Assembly: GCA_002964805.2 (NCBI GenBank) | Contig: PUDQ02000014.1 | Coordinates: 372,001-436,000, forward strand | Direction of reading: 5' to 3' | From: Trametes villosa | Lineage: Eukaryota; Basidiomycota; Agaricomycetes; Polyporales; Polyporaceae | DNA: 64,000 nt | Shown here: positions 34,682 through 45,493 of the stretch, one piece after another | How positions within the stretch are numbered: position 1 is the first letter of the stretch | Layout: the number at the start of each line of letters is the position of its first letter | Notes under the pieces: model-generated | The model's input: the letters and a program-made list of their open reading frames with translations, nothing else | The model's database searches: none | Told to the model about the DNA's origin: nothing | Position numbers and translations under genes: made by a program

Positions 34682-35924
34682 CTACCACCCGCGCCGCTCC
34701 AGCCAGCTCCGAAGCCCGGCGTTCACCTCCTCCGTGCGCTCGAGGAACGCAAAATGTCCGCAGTCAACGTCGAGGTACTCCACGTCCGTCCCGTACTTCC
34801 CCATGCTCTCCCTGGCCGCCTCGGGTGTGCCCACGTAGTCCCGGATCGCGACGATCATGAGGGTGGGCGACAGCAGCTTCCAGGTGTTCTCCGGGATGTC
34901 TGATGCGGAGCGTGTGCGTGAGACGGGGGTGTAGGAGGACATGGGAGGGGGAGGCACTCACTGCGGCTATCTTCCAGGTTCACGTCCGTCGCCCACGCTC
35001 TGTACCAGTTCAGGGAGGAGTCGATCCCGTTCCTGGGGAGGTTGGCGCGGATAGTGTTGTATTCCTGCGACGAAGGATTGACTGAGCGCCCTGTAAGATA
35101 TCCGAGGCGACCACATACTGACCTCGTCGCTCAGGTAGGACGGCCGCCCAAGGAGAAGGTTGCTGTCGATACACTCCGCCGTCTTGCCGCGCGTCGTGAA
35201 GCAGGTGAGCCAGTCCTCCGGTGTGTTCACGTAGATGAGCTGCACGAAGCTGTCGATCTGCGAAATACGGGTTGCGCAGTCATTCCTCTGTCACACTCGC
35301 AGCGAGCCATGCGACGCATCGACGTACGTGTTTCTGGATGGCCCTGGGGGCGTCCTCGCTCAGGAAGAACTGCCAGTACGCAAACGCCTCGTAACCCATC
35401 GTCTCCTTCTGCTGCGCGAGCACCGCCTCGAGGTCGAACGGCACGGTGTACGGCGTCCAGAACGTAATCGCGATGAACGAGTACGCGATGAACGTCGCCG
35501 GGTACAGCACGGCGAGGCGCGACAGAAGGAATGAACCCCTGCGCAGGGCACGGTCGCCGCACGTCAGTGCGGTCCAGCAGCGGGACTTACAACGTGGAGA
35601 GACTGACCAGTCGTGTCCGATCGCGATGACCTTCTCGAGTCCTTCGGCGGCGAGAATGTCGATGATGTCGCGCGACACCGCGTTCAGCCGGAATTGCGCC
35701 GGGTCGAGGGGCTTGTCGGTCCCGCCTGCCCCAGGCAGGTCCGGTACGAGGATGCCGTAGCCCAGGGGGTGGAAGTAGGCGACCTGCCGGTGCCAGCCGT
35801 ACGAGCTCGACGAGAAGCCGTGTAGGAAGAGCAGGGTGGGTTTGCCCTCCTTCGGGGGAGACCAGTAGTAGCTGTACGTGAGGCCGCGCTCTACGGTGAT
35901 CGTCTTGTATAGGGAGAGGTCCAT
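34682..35924 (-). CDS. Epoxide-hydrolase-like alpha/beta hydrolase EH1
   Basis: Exons 35924-35608, 35538-35328, 35257-35123, 35064-34962 and 34899-34682 give 327 aa. Soluble epoxide hydrolase family: oxyanion motif LFLHGF, nucleophile Asp in GHDWGS (Trp codon split by intron 1), cap domain rich in Tyr/Trp (FWTPY, YEAFAYWQFF), lid segment TRGKTAECIDSNLLLGRPSYLSDE, charge-relay Asp in IRDYVGTP and catalytic His in DCGHFAFLERTEEVN. It presumably opens epoxides by hydrolysis in the cytosol; the substrate is unknown. Exon lengths are identical to EH4 (48589-49813), its mirror partner in the right arm. A CATATAAAT TATA box lies about 97 bp upstream. ATG 35924 is fixed by alignment with the paralogues (MDLSLYK). 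Confidence 0.92.
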
Positions 35925-36017
35925 GGCGCAAGCTTGTGCTTGGTGTGCTATGTGGGTGAGTATGAGTCGGTTCGGAGTCGTCGTCGGGGAGGCTGTCGAA
36001 TCTCTCATTCACGGCGA

Positions 36018-36027
36018 GAATTTATAT
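36018..36027 (-). promoter_or_regulatory. TATA box of EH1
   Basis: CATATAAATT on the minus strand, about 97 bp upstream of the EH1 start. The mirror gene EH4 has GTATAAAGG at an equivalent distance. Confidence 0.5.
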
Positions 36028-36039
36028 GCTCCTACGACA

Positions 36040-36516
36040 TTAAGACCCGGCCGCACGAAGGATCCTATCGTACCACTGCAGCGGCGAGTGCAGGTAGTCT
36101 GCCTGCCGAGCCGGGCGACCACGCACGCCTCTTCTGGAGTATGCCTGCTTCGTAAGCCGAGCGGCTGGTGTTCCGCTAACAAATTCACGCACCGGGGGCG
36201 CATCAAGGGCGAGTACCCCGCCGATTTCGCCGGCTCCTAGGCCGCGTCGGAGAAGAGTGCCCGCGCGTATGTCGTGCTCCTTGCATTGATACCGGAGGCG
36301 GCCCGCGGAGTGTGCTCTCCTATTGTATCACTGCTACGCATGGCATTGCGACGCACCGTCTCGCCGTCTCGTAGGCTTCTTGGTCACTCCTGAACTGCGG
36401 GCGGCCACGGAGCCCGACCGCGCAGCTCAACTTGGACGTCTGCTAGTCATTGAACCGTGCCGCAACATATCGCCAGTGTTAGCTAATACCAGACTGCCTC
36501 GGTCAACGCGAACTGT
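36040..36516. other. Spacer between EH1 and EH2
   Basis: Non-coding. Homologous in inverted orientation to the EH3-EH4 spacer (about 48022-48480), which shows that the duplicated unit included this intergenic DNA. No exon seen. Confidence 0.5.
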
Positions 36517-37764
36517 TCACCACCCACGCCGCTCCAGCCAGCCCCGCAGCGCGTCGTTCACCTCCTCCGTGCGCTCGAGGAACGCCCAGTGCCCGCAGTC
36601 GAGCTCGCAGTACTCCACATCGTCGGACCCGTACTGCTCCATGCCCGCCCGCGCCGCCCCGGGCGTGCACACGCAGTTCTTGAGCGGGAGGAAGACGAGG
36701 GAAGGCGCCTTCAGCTTCCAGGTCTCTTCCGGGATGTCTGGCGCAGGAGGCGTGAAGCGATGAGCGTGGTACAGCTTCCCTCGTGCGGCGGCGAGGGGGC
36801 ACTCACTGCGGCTGTCTTCCAGATTGACGTCCGTGACGTGCGCCTTGTACCAGGTCAGGGCTGAGCCGACCCCACCGACGAGCAGGGCCTCGCGCACCCG
36901 GGCGTATTCCTGAAACACGGTACTGATTCAGCGAGAGAGAGACGCGGATGAGAAACGAGCACCCTGCGGACCTCGTCGCTGAGGTAGGACGGCCGCCCGA
37001 GCTGCACGTTGCCGTCCACCAGCTCGGCAGTCTTCCCGCGCGTCGCCATGTAGGTGCGCCAGACCTCTGCGTCGTTCGGGTAGAGGAGCTGCAGGTAACT
37101 GTCGACCTGCACAACAAACGCGCGCGTCAATGCTCATCTTCCACGTAAGCAAGATACGATGCTTGGATGTACGTTTTTCTCAATGACCGCGGGCGCATCG
37201 TCCCGCAGGAAAAAGTGCCAGTACGCAAATGCCTCGTGTCCTTCTGTCTGTTTTTGATAGGCAAGGAAGGCCTCGAGGTCGAATGGCGCGGTGACGGGCG
37301 GCCAGAACGCGATCGAGACCCACACGTACCCGAGGAACGTCTCGGGATGCAGCACGGCGAGGCGCGACAGCAGCGGTGAGCCCCTACAGCCATCGTCGGT
37401 CAGCCACGTCCGTCGCGCGACGGTAGAATACAGAGACAAACCAGTCATGCGCGAGCGCGACGACCGCGCTGACATCCTCGGCGGCGAGGATGTCCATGAC
37501 GTCGCGCGCCATGGCGTTCATCCGGAACGCCTGCACGTCGAGGGGCTTGTCCGTTCCGCCCGTCCCGAGCAGGTCCGGGACGAGGATGCCGTAGCCTAGC
37601 GGCTGGAAGTGCGCAACCTGCCGGTGCCAGTCGGGCACCATCGACGGGAAGCCGTCCAGGAAAAGCAGCGTGGGCTTGGCGCGGTCGGGCGCAGGGGGGG
37701 ACCAGTAGTAGCGGTAGGTGAGACCGCGCTGGACGGTGAGCTCTTTGTAGAAGGAAGGGTCCAT
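36517..37764 (-). CDS. Epoxide-hydrolase-like alpha/beta hydrolase EH2
   Basis: Exons 37764-37442, 37383-37173, 37106-36972, 36909-36807 and 36737-36517 give 330 aa, with lengths identical to EH3. The fold and most landmarks are present: AHDWGS nucleophile Asp, cap segment FWPPVTAPFDLEAF, ATRGKTAELVDGNVQLGRP, and His in DCGHWAFLERTEEVN. Two departures from EH1/EH3/EH4: the oxyanion-hole motif HGFP reads DGFP (LLFLDGFPSM), and the segment carrying the acid residue reads LKNCVCTPG where EH1 has IRDYVGTP, so the charge-relay Asp appears to be Asn. The reading frame is intact. It may be catalytically weak or altered; this is inference from two substitutions. Confidence 0.88.
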
Positions 37765-38204
37765 GGCGGATGCTGAGATGGAGGTTGGGGTGCGCGGGTA
37801 GGGGGATGGGCCTGTAAGAGAGGTAGGGGACACGCTGAAAGGACGTGAATACAGTTAGCTTTATGTACACCTCGCGATAAAGGCAAAGTCAGCGCTCTCA
37901 GCACACTCGCAGGGGTTGATCAGGGGCCACAGGCATCCTTGAGGTGGTCCTGCGATAATAGACCTGTGTATGGAACAAAGTTGGGGCTAAGTCATGTCAC
38001 CTCAGCAGCCCCAGAACTCAGTCTGCTTCGTCCAACCACCTAGACCCTGCCGAGTGAATGCTTCCATTCCGACGAAGACGTTCCCTGACTTATGCTCGCC
38101 ACTATGCAAGGTTGGGCGTCGAGGGAGCGATCACGCGGACCTGTTCGAGCGTGCCTGTGCGGTCGCCCCTGATGTTAATAGCATAGGGCGTTCAACCTTA
38201 CATA

Positions 38205-38893
38205 TTTTACAGCTCTTCTTGACTTCCCTGCACCGGTAGTTTCGCTTCTGCAACCGTGCCACATCCCGGACACTGCCTGATCGACTCGTTGTTCTGCCAG
38301 TTCTGGGTGACCGGCTTGAGTTGCGCGCCGAGGTCGGTGCAGTGGAAGGAGTCCTCGCGGATGATTGTGGGTTTGTCGTGGGCACCCGACTTGCAGTACC
38401 AGCATAGACGGTCTTGAATTTGCGCGTTAAGATGGCATTGAGGGTGAGTGCGAGCATGACACGTCTATTGAGTCCTCCGGGTATACGCGCTCCAGGACCA
38501 GTCCGATGGTATTGGCAAAGCGCACCGGGTTGTGCGGGGTGTTTGCTAGGCTATCGTCAGGTCTGTACAACGACGCGCGTGTACGAAAGTGCTTACCGGG
38601 AAGGAGAAACATCTCGCCCTCCTCGATCCGGATATCCCTGAACTCATCCCCTTCCACAACTCGGAGCAGCATGCCGCCCTTGTGCTGGTAGAACCACTCC
38701 TGCATACCACAGATGTCTAGCTATGCATGCGTGTGCCTCCGTCCCGTTGACAAAATAGTCATTGCACTCGTTCAGACCGCCGAAGACCATGACGATAAAG
38801 TCCTTTCCCGAGTATGTAGAGGCAGCTAGTGCCTTCAAGAGGTTACCATTCTGTCCAGCCATTTCGGGAAGTCAATAGGGGTCCGAGTCGCAT
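38205..38893 (-). pseudogene. Broken copy of 3-hydroxyanthranilate 3,4-dioxygenase
   Basis: Mirror copy of the intact gene at 44804-45493. Exons 2-4 remain readable ([40 protein letters not shown], then [20 protein letters not shown] and QCPGCGTVAEAK). Exon 1 carries two single-base deletions relative to the intact copy: one in the run of C after the fifth codon, one before the NGNLL codons. Translation from the homologous ATG therefore stops early. In addition the first metal-ligand region reads NDYFVNGTE instead of NDYHVNETE, losing a predicted Fe-binding His. Usual splice positions are retained. A shorter product from a downstream ATG (MAGQNGNLL) would lack the conserved N terminus. Confidence 0.85.
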
Positions 38894-39070
38894 ATGCGAG
38901 CTCGTGGTCCGAGACGTTGCGGACAAGAAATCAGAGTAAAAGCGAGGTTGTGTCGTCAGACCAGGCTCCGAACCAGCCTGCCTTGCGTCGTCGTTCAAAG
39001 CTACGGGCGAACATGGCAGGTGGCCCGGAAGACACCAGAGTCAAGCCACTTGTATAGAGACTCCGAGTGA

Positions 39071-39325
39071 CAGCTGTTATCAATTCGATAGGCCCCTCGT
39101 GGAAAAATCGCATTTTGGCGGTTGGGACTCAGACGCGGCGGAGATTCCCCGTGAGGCAGGCGCCTGCGCTGCCTTGGTGAGGCTTTGTGGCGCACGCCTC
39201 AGAGGCGCGCAGCGGAGGCAGGTACGCGGGGTTACGCGTTGATAAACGCGCGTTTTCCGCGTCTCCGCCCCAAAGCAACTGCGTGTAATGATTTTTGAAG
39301 GGGCCTATCGATTTGATAACAGCTG
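39071..39325. mobile_element. MITE-like element with long terminal inverted repeats
   Basis: A 255-bp element bounded by inverted repeats of roughly 35 bp. The left end is CAGCTGTTATCAATTCGATA followed by GGCCCCT. The right end is the reverse complement with one mismatch (AAATCGATA). Both are followed inward by an AAAAATC block. The interior is GC-rich, contains further short palindromes and encodes nothing. A clear target-site duplication is not visible; at most a GA dinucleotide flanks both ends. It sits about 180 bp inside the inner breakpoint of the left duplication arm. Non-autonomous DNA transposon is the likely class; superfamily unknown. Confidence 0.7.
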
Positions 39326-39329
39326 GAAT

Positions 39330-40130
39330 ATAATTGATCGTGTATGCCAATTATTGATGTCCCGCCCGAAATTGGAACTCCTAAACCTCAACACTCGGAA
39401 GCATCGGAGTCGGACTCGGCCACAGCTGGCCTCAGCTGGCGCCCCCTTCACGATTGTGCCACTGGCATACCACTTGCAAGTTGCAATTGTGTGATCCCAT
39501 ACAATTCCAGAGTCCCTCCTAGCTAGTGACGTTCGTCAGCCCAATTCGATGGTGCCTACTTCGACAGTACTTGTTCTGACGTAGCGCATGTACATCCTCA
39601 ACTTCGTATTCGCAGGACTCGCTCGAGCAGTGTGAACGGTCCCTCGCGCAATACTCGTAGGCCCAAAGTCGCGCGTATTCAAATTGGAGGGCCCATGTAA
39701 TATGTAGAATGGTCTCAGATTTTATCGAGAGAGGGTGCATACGAAGAAACGATGGGACGGTAAGGTCATCTGAAGGGCGAGCGAGGGATGCATGCTACAA
39801 CAACGGCACGCTCAATCTCGACTCTCTTCGCGGTAGGCTAGAGGGAAATCCGCGTCAGTGGATCCCCCATAGACATAGGCTCGCAGCGAAGAGGCTCACC
39901 ATGTGTGGAGCCTTTGAACGCGCTAGGTGACCAGTGCACGCTTGTGCTTGGACTGTCCGAGTCTTAGCGGTTTTCCGACGTCCTGTACCATGAGTCGGTA
40001 GTGGATGAAGACTGAAGTCGGTAGCAGCGAGCGGCGAGCAACTTCTCGGGTGTGTTGACCAGCAGTTCCAACGCGGCTTCAAGGTGTCACAGTCGCCCCA
40101 TGGGCTATTCGAGCGGGACGCGGGAAATGG
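39330..40130. other. Intergenic, no gene seen
   Basis: Lies between the MITE-like element and the FunK1 relic. No supported exon or RNA gene. Confidence 0.35.
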
Positions 40131-40890
40131 CAGATCAGCGTGGGCGCATAGCGCTCCCTTCCCCGGGCCTTGCAGCGGGGAAAGCTCTGCTTTCCTCTAC
40201 CCCCAGGAGCTCCTTGTCGTGTCTCCAGGTGTCCTTCAGGAAGACGAGGCCAACTGCTCCAGTACACGAGGGCGCGGTGGCGTCGTTGGTCTTGGCGCCC
40301 CACTCGTCGTCCATGTGCGAGCGATGAACTTCGGGCTGGGGAGGGAACAAGGACTGCCCGAACCCCTCAGGCTCCTCGAGGAATGGCGTGAAGGTGGTGG
40401 CGGTAATCATAGACGTGCCCCCTCGACCCACAGAGTGATATCGGGAGTTGACCCAGTCGGTAAACTCGGGGTCGAGTCGGTTGAGCCGGGAGCAGCGGGT
40501 GCTTTCGTAGCTTATCCCATGGAGGTCTCTGTAACCTGTGGACAATTAGGTCAGTTAATGCAACGAGTGAATGGGAGTTCGCGGTAGGACGTACCGGGCA
40601 ACGAGCCACCTCTTCGGGCTTAGGATCGCACGGAGGGGGATGCACTCCAGCGTGCTCCCGTCTCAGCAACACTCGGGGGGCTGTATTTGCTCCGCTATCG
40701 CCTCTAACATGCGAATTTCCGGATACTCTTCCGAAACGGTCTCGGGCAGGTGTAGAAGCCTGCGTAAGTGCTCCGGCGGGTGTGACGAGGAGCAGGGACG
40801 TTCGCTGGTGCCTCGCGGCTGTGCGCCCTAGGAGCGCCCCCCTCGTTCGCCCTTGCGGCTTGGGGGGTGAGTGAGCACGCACCCGGGGAA
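40100..40890 (-). pseudogene. Relic of a FunK1-type kinase gene
   Basis: Reading the minus strand, separate frames keep recognisable FunK1-like pieces in order. LPETVSEEYPEIRMLEAIAE lies near 40690-40750. DPKPEEVAR is near 40610. VGRGGTSMITATTFTPFLEE lies near 40380-40430. Then come GLVFLKDTWRHDKELLG (near 40220) and a weak CHFPRPARIAHGATV block (near 40100-40135), where the family has a conserved Cys-His-Gly stretch. VFLKDTWR is identical to the motif in the gene at 317-3130. The pieces are in different frames and the C-terminal lobe is missing, so it is a pseudogene. Confidence 0.55.
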
Positions 40891-41039
40891 GGTCATGACA
40901 CGTCTTGTGTCACGCCAACTGCACCGCTCCGCGTACGCATCTTTGCGCATGGTGTGACTGCAAGCCCGCTCGCGATTACCCAACATCGCGCCGGCGTTGC
41001 GGTTTTCGAGGTGGTCACAGTGCGGCGCGTGGGGATGCG

Positions 41040-41115
41040 CCCGTGAGGGACCTGAACATCGACGCACTCGGCTGTGCATTGGCGTGTCGCAGGATCGGAC
41101 TTGCCCCATGACAAT
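41040..41115 (-). promoter_or_regulatory. Stray copy of the zinc-finger upstream element
   Basis: On the minus strand, gccgagtgcgtcgatgttca matches the core of the elements at 13060-13200 and 19152-19290 (at most one mismatch). It is followed by a weaker cctcacgggcgcat/accacctc region. It lies immediately 5' of the FunK1 relic on the same strand, so the module is not confined to the zinc-finger array. Confidence 0.45.
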
Positions 41116-41119
41116 GCAT

Positions 41120-41728
41120 TCTGAGGGGTACGGGAGAGCTCCTGTTGTCAAAACCGTCAGTGCACGTTCGGGGTAAACCTCGTGGGGACGTACCACGCAG
41201 TGCTCTACGTTCGGTAGAACGACAAGGACGGCGAGGTGGATGTCTGTGCTTCTCGCGCTCCTCGCGTTCTCAATTGCCGCAGGGAAGGGGACAGTTGGTG
41301 GGGAGCGAGGATGTTGTAGGATCTCCCGAGCCTACAGTCCACACATATATAGTCTCGAGGATGCAGTGGCATGCGACCTAAAAGCTTACACGAACAACCG
41401 CGCGTCCTCGTACAATGTGCTCTTCGCAGCGCTTGTCTTCACTGCGTCTTTCCACTGTCGCGCATGCCACCGACACAAACATAGTTCAAAGCCGTCTGCC
41501 AATAAAGCAGATGGAAAGACGCTTCACAAGAAGATGCTGCACAAAGGGCGATTAGGATTAGCTGTGACACTGAGCATGCGTAGGCCCATACCTGGTATGA
41601 AATCTCTTCGCGTCGAAGGTTGAGCACTCATCAACGTCGATTCTCACCCAACGATGTCAATAAATCACAGGAAAATCTGCATTCAAGATCCAAGCACAAC
41701 GCACTGAACGCCCACACACCCGCGCAAA
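41120..41728. other. Intergenic, 3' side of RAD17
   Basis: No gene recognised. Frames 41145-41381 and 41240-41623 (+) have no domain. It contains the 3' flank of the RAD17 gene. Confidence 0.3.
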
Positions 41729-44316
41729 CTACCACTCCTCGATATCATCGTCCGACAGCCACCCGCCTCTGACCTCATCATCCGCCGCCACAGCAGGCTT
41801 CAGCGGACGTGCGCGCTGCGGCTCGGGCTCCGGGTCAGGCGCGACCTCGCCCTCCTCCGCGAGCTCCCCAGCCTCGACGCTGTCTCTTGAAAATTCGAGC
41901 GTGGAGAACAGCCGGTGCGTCGGCGGCGCCCCGCCCGCGCGCAGCGCAGCGCCACCGCTGAGCGCGACCTCGCGCTGGCTCCAGCCCGGGAGGGCGTGCG
42001 CGCCGTTCTGTGTAAGCGGCGCGTCAGTGTCGCGTTTGATAGAGGGAGGAATAGGATTGGAGAATAGGGAAGGGGGAAGGGGCGCACCTGCTGGAGCCAG
42101 AGCTGGACGTCGCGCACGCCGTCCTCGGCCTCGTGCTGGCGGCGGAGCGCGGCGAAGAACGCGGGCTTGAACGGCTTCTGGTTCCGCCGTGGGACGGGGC
42201 TCGGGAGCGCGTGCAGCGTGCCCAGCGCGACGAGGTGGAACTGGTGCGGGTTCGCTTGGTGCCACTGTCGTGGTGGGTGTGAGGTCAGCGCGCGGTTCGC
42301 ATTTAGGAGCAGGAGTAGGGAAGAAAGGGGGAGGGCAGGGAGGGAGGAGAGACGCACGGATTCGCCACCGCTGGAGTCGACCCAGCTGAGCGCGTCCATG
42401 AGCGCGTCGCACTCGTCGAGCGACGCGCAGTATTGCGTGTAGTTCTGGTGGATGTAGAGCGAGAGGAGGGATGCGTCGATTGGCGTGTCTGCGTACAGCG
42501 CCTGAAGCCACTCGTCAGCACCACGGCTATATGCGGCAGAGATAGTGGAAGGAGAGGGGCGCACCTCTACCTCTACACGGCTCGCGCGGCGCTCGTGTTC
42601 CTTGAGGTGCGGGGGCAGGGGCGGCGGGTCTTTCAGGTGCGCGTCTATCTCCTGGTCTTTCCGGATGTCTTTCGCGGAGGCGGATGAGGATGGCGGGTCG
42701 CCCTTCCCTGTGAAGCAGGTTACATAGTCAGCTATGCCGCACCTATAGAACAGGTAGGTATCATTCAACTCACGCTTGTTGTACATGATCTTCCCCAACA
42801 AGTGGAACAGAGCCAGGCTCTGCTCGCGACGCGTCACGGCCTCGAGCATCATCCGCGCGGACGGCCCCTGCGCCTTGCCCGCCTTCCTTGCACCCTTGGC
42901 GGGTTTGCGCGCGGAGCCGTCGGCCGTGCACGCGAACTGTAGGGCCATGACTGCGCTGCGAATGTCGCCGTTGGAGGACTCGACGATCACGTCGAGGACG
43001 TCTTTGGAGGGGCGCGCGCCGGTTGAGGAGGACGCGAAATGGCGATCCAGTAGAGTCTTCAGGGCGCTACGCATATATGTCGACGCGATGGGGTTGAAGC
43101 TAGGGTCGTGTCAACAGACGTGGTCATGCTGATATGAAAGGCGCGAAAAACATACCTTATCTGCGTAACGTACGGAGAGTGGAGGAGGTTCGGGGAGAGG
43201 ACGTTCCGCACGTCTAGGGTCTCCTTCGTGCGGGATTTCCACCGTTGTCCCTCGTCTTCGGGGTTCTCCCCTCGTACGCCGGCATCACTGATAATGATCA
43301 CTACGGGCGCAGCGCCGGCCTCTGGGGATGTGACCAATGTCTCCAGAGCAGCATGGAAGGAGGCCTGCGTGGCCGCATGAAGGATATTCGGTAGATCTTC
43401 CAGCAAGATAAGCTGTCGCTTCGAAGTTGATGGTGTGAGGGTATTGGGGGATGAGGAGCTAGATGGAAGCTGCGATGAACGGGGTGTTTGAGACGAAGAC
43501 TGGGTTGAGGGCTGCGAGGAGAACAGCGGGCGACAGCTTGACGCCCGGGTGAGGAAGGCCTGAAACTTCTCGGAGAGGCCTTCATATTCTACACCCGACC
43601 AACTGCCGGTCAAGTCTGAGTTGTGAGGGAACTGTTCGTCCATGCTGTTGCGCCACTCCACGATATCGTACCCTAGCTCGCGCGATAGAACCCGGATGGT
43701 AGCAGTCTTCGCCGTACCCGCCGGGCCCGTCAGGACTAGGATTCGCTGAGGTAGCTTATGAGGGAATGCGAGAAATTCTAGTGAGGATGAACGTACTCGG
43801 TATTTCTTCAGCTTTCCCGAAGGGCCCCCTTCGGCAGCCTCTAGCAGCCATTGCTTCACGTCTTGAACCTTCCGCTTATGCACGGCAAGATCTCCCTATA
43901 CATGGATGGTTGGCGTTGCACTAACTGTGTAGTCATGTCTGGTACGCACCTCGCTCGTAGGCTCGTACTTATCAATCCACAGGCTGTCGTCCCCGACGTA
44001 CTCCGTGGCAGCGGGAGGAGCTGTCTGCTTCGCCTTCCCTTTGCCTTTCAAGGGGTTCTGGGATTGCGACTGGCTTGGTGTTTGGCTCGCGCCGAAGTCA
44101 AAGATGGGAGGTCGGACAAGCTGGACACTTGCACATGTCATCAAGGTCCGCCTCTATGAAGGTTCTTGACTTACTCACAGACATCAAGGGTTTAGTTTTG
44201 GCTTTCTTGGCCGGAGGACCTTCATCGGGAGGTGAGTGAAGGCGGAGGGGTTGAGTGTTGAGTCGCGAGGAAGATGCGGTCGTTTTCTTGGTACTCTTCG
44301 AAGACTTCGGAGGCAT
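41729..44316 (-). CDS. RAD17: RAD17-type checkpoint clamp loader (Rad17/Rad24 family)
   Basis: Loads the 9-1-1 clamp at DNA damage with RFC2-5; nuclear. Multi-exon. The N-terminal Lys/Ser-rich exon starts MPPKSSKSTKKTTASSS, followed by KIFDFGASQ and DSLWIDKYEPTSE, the conserved start of the AAA+ region, then LAVHKRKVQDVKQWL. Walker A is LTGPAGTAKTATIRVLSREL. A Walker-B-like LILLEDLPNIL comes next, then VVIIISDAG and a C-terminal helical region (IVESSNGDIRSAVMALQFA is typical of the sensor-2/lid region). The C terminus is acidic, WLSDDDIEEW. In Walker A the residue before the Lys is Ala where family members normally have Gly. The gene lies inside the spacer between the two duplication arms, divergent from the intact dioxygenase gene. 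Confidence 0.9.
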
Positions 44317-44803
44317 TGTGTCGCAAGCTACGTTCGATATCGTGCCCAGATAGCTTCAAAAACTAGCAGGGAGAGACTTGGGTGCAAAAGCGAGTACAGC
44401 ACTCGATGGAAGGGAAGAGAGGTCGTGCAGGAGGAGAGAAAGGAGAAGACGCGTCGTTGCGCGACATGGGAGCCCTGCATCACGTGCTCGCGTACACACG
44501 CAAAGATGCGAGCGCCGAGTACCGCCCGGGGCACGCTGCTTGCCTTCTGTCCGCTACTTCTCCAGGGCTCTCCGCTGTCGTAACTGCTCTATCTCGGTGC
44601 TGCAGCCAACCGCGTTTTGGAAGAGTCTCAGTCTGTGCATATATCTCGACGTTCGCCATGGCTTAGTCGTGGTATCACGCGGCAGCGGCTTTTGCCGACG
44701 GCCTGAGTAATACTCTCGGGCTCTCGTTGGGCTTGTCAATGTCTACAGAACTTGGCCTTTTCTTCCATCTCCCGCCTGCAAACTCTTGAAAAACGAGCTC
44801 GCA
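44317..44803. other. Divergent intergenic region RAD17 / 3HAO
   Basis: Shared promoter region of the two divergent genes. The right duplication arm begins at its right edge. No exon seen and no unambiguous TATA box found. Confidence 0.4.
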
Positions 44804-45493
44804 ATGCCGCTCGGACCCCCTATTAACTTTCCCAAATGGCTGGCTGAAAACGGCAACCTCTTGAAGCCGCCAGTGAACAACTTCTGCCTGTACTCGGGCA
44901 AGGACTTCATCGTCATGGTCGTCGGCGGCCCGAACGAGCGCAATGACTACCATGTCAACGAGACCGAGGTATGTGCATCGCATATCTAATATTTGCATCA
45001 TAACCAGACATCCGCGGGATGTAGGAGTGGTTTTACCAGCACAAGGGCGGTATGCTGCTCCGCGTCGTAGATGGCGACGAGTTCAGGGACATTCGGATCG
45101 AGGAGGGGGAGATGTTTCTCCTTCCCGGTGAGCACATTCGCACGTGTACATTGTGGAATAGAGCTGACGATGGGGTAGCAAACACCCCGCACAACCCGGT
45201 ACGTTTCGCCGATACCATCGGACTCGTCCTGGAGCGCGTGCGCCCGGAGAACTCAATAGGTGAGTTATCATCGCGCTCATTTTGTAATGTCTCTAATGGC
45301 CACTACGCTTCTTAAAGACCGCCTGCGCTGGTATTGTAAGTCCGGCGCGCACGACAAGCCCACGATTATCCGCGAGGACTCCTTCCACTGCACCGACCTC
45401 GGCACGCAACTCAAACCGGTCATCCAGAACTGGCAGAACAACGAGTCGATCAGGAAGTGTCCGGAGTGTGGCGCGGTTGCAGAGGCGAAGTGA
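44804..45493 (+). CDS. BNA1: 3-hydroxyanthranilate 3,4-dioxygenase
   Basis: Ring-cleaving Fe(II) dioxygenase of the kynurenine route to quinolinate and NAD; cytosolic. Exons 44804-44968, 45025-45127, 45179-45259 and 45318-45493 give 174 aa, the usual fungal size. Starts [17 protein letters not shown]. Cupin metal ligands are expected in [14 protein letters not shown] and NTPHNPVRF. The C-terminal rubredoxin-like pair is visible as WYCKSG and KCPECG, with SFHCTDLG between. All introns are canonical. This is the intact member of a pair; its mirror copy at 38205-38893 is broken, and its last exon is duplicated again at 46079-46256. It faces the RAD17 gene head to head. Confidence 0.95.

Larger units (their letters stand above)
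34470..38900. repeat. Left arm of large inverted duplication
   Basis: From outside inward it holds EH1, EH2 and a broken 3-hydroxyanthranilate dioxygenase, all on the minus strand. It is the reverse complement, imperfectly, of about 44800-50150. Homology covers genes and spacers: ttccactcgaatttatctc (near 34620) matches the complement at about 49870; the segment with caaattcacgcaccggg (near 36180) matches the complement at about 48320-48340; the spacer with catacacaggtcta (complement, near 37970) matches 45755. The inner edge falls at the dioxygenase start codon, beyond which similarity stops. Confidence 0.85.

Noticed and set aside
38900..39070. Extension of the inverted duplication beyond the dioxygenase start codon
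   Set aside because: Only a short cgagctcgca stretch matches the opposite arm; further upstream the sequences are unrelated by eye.
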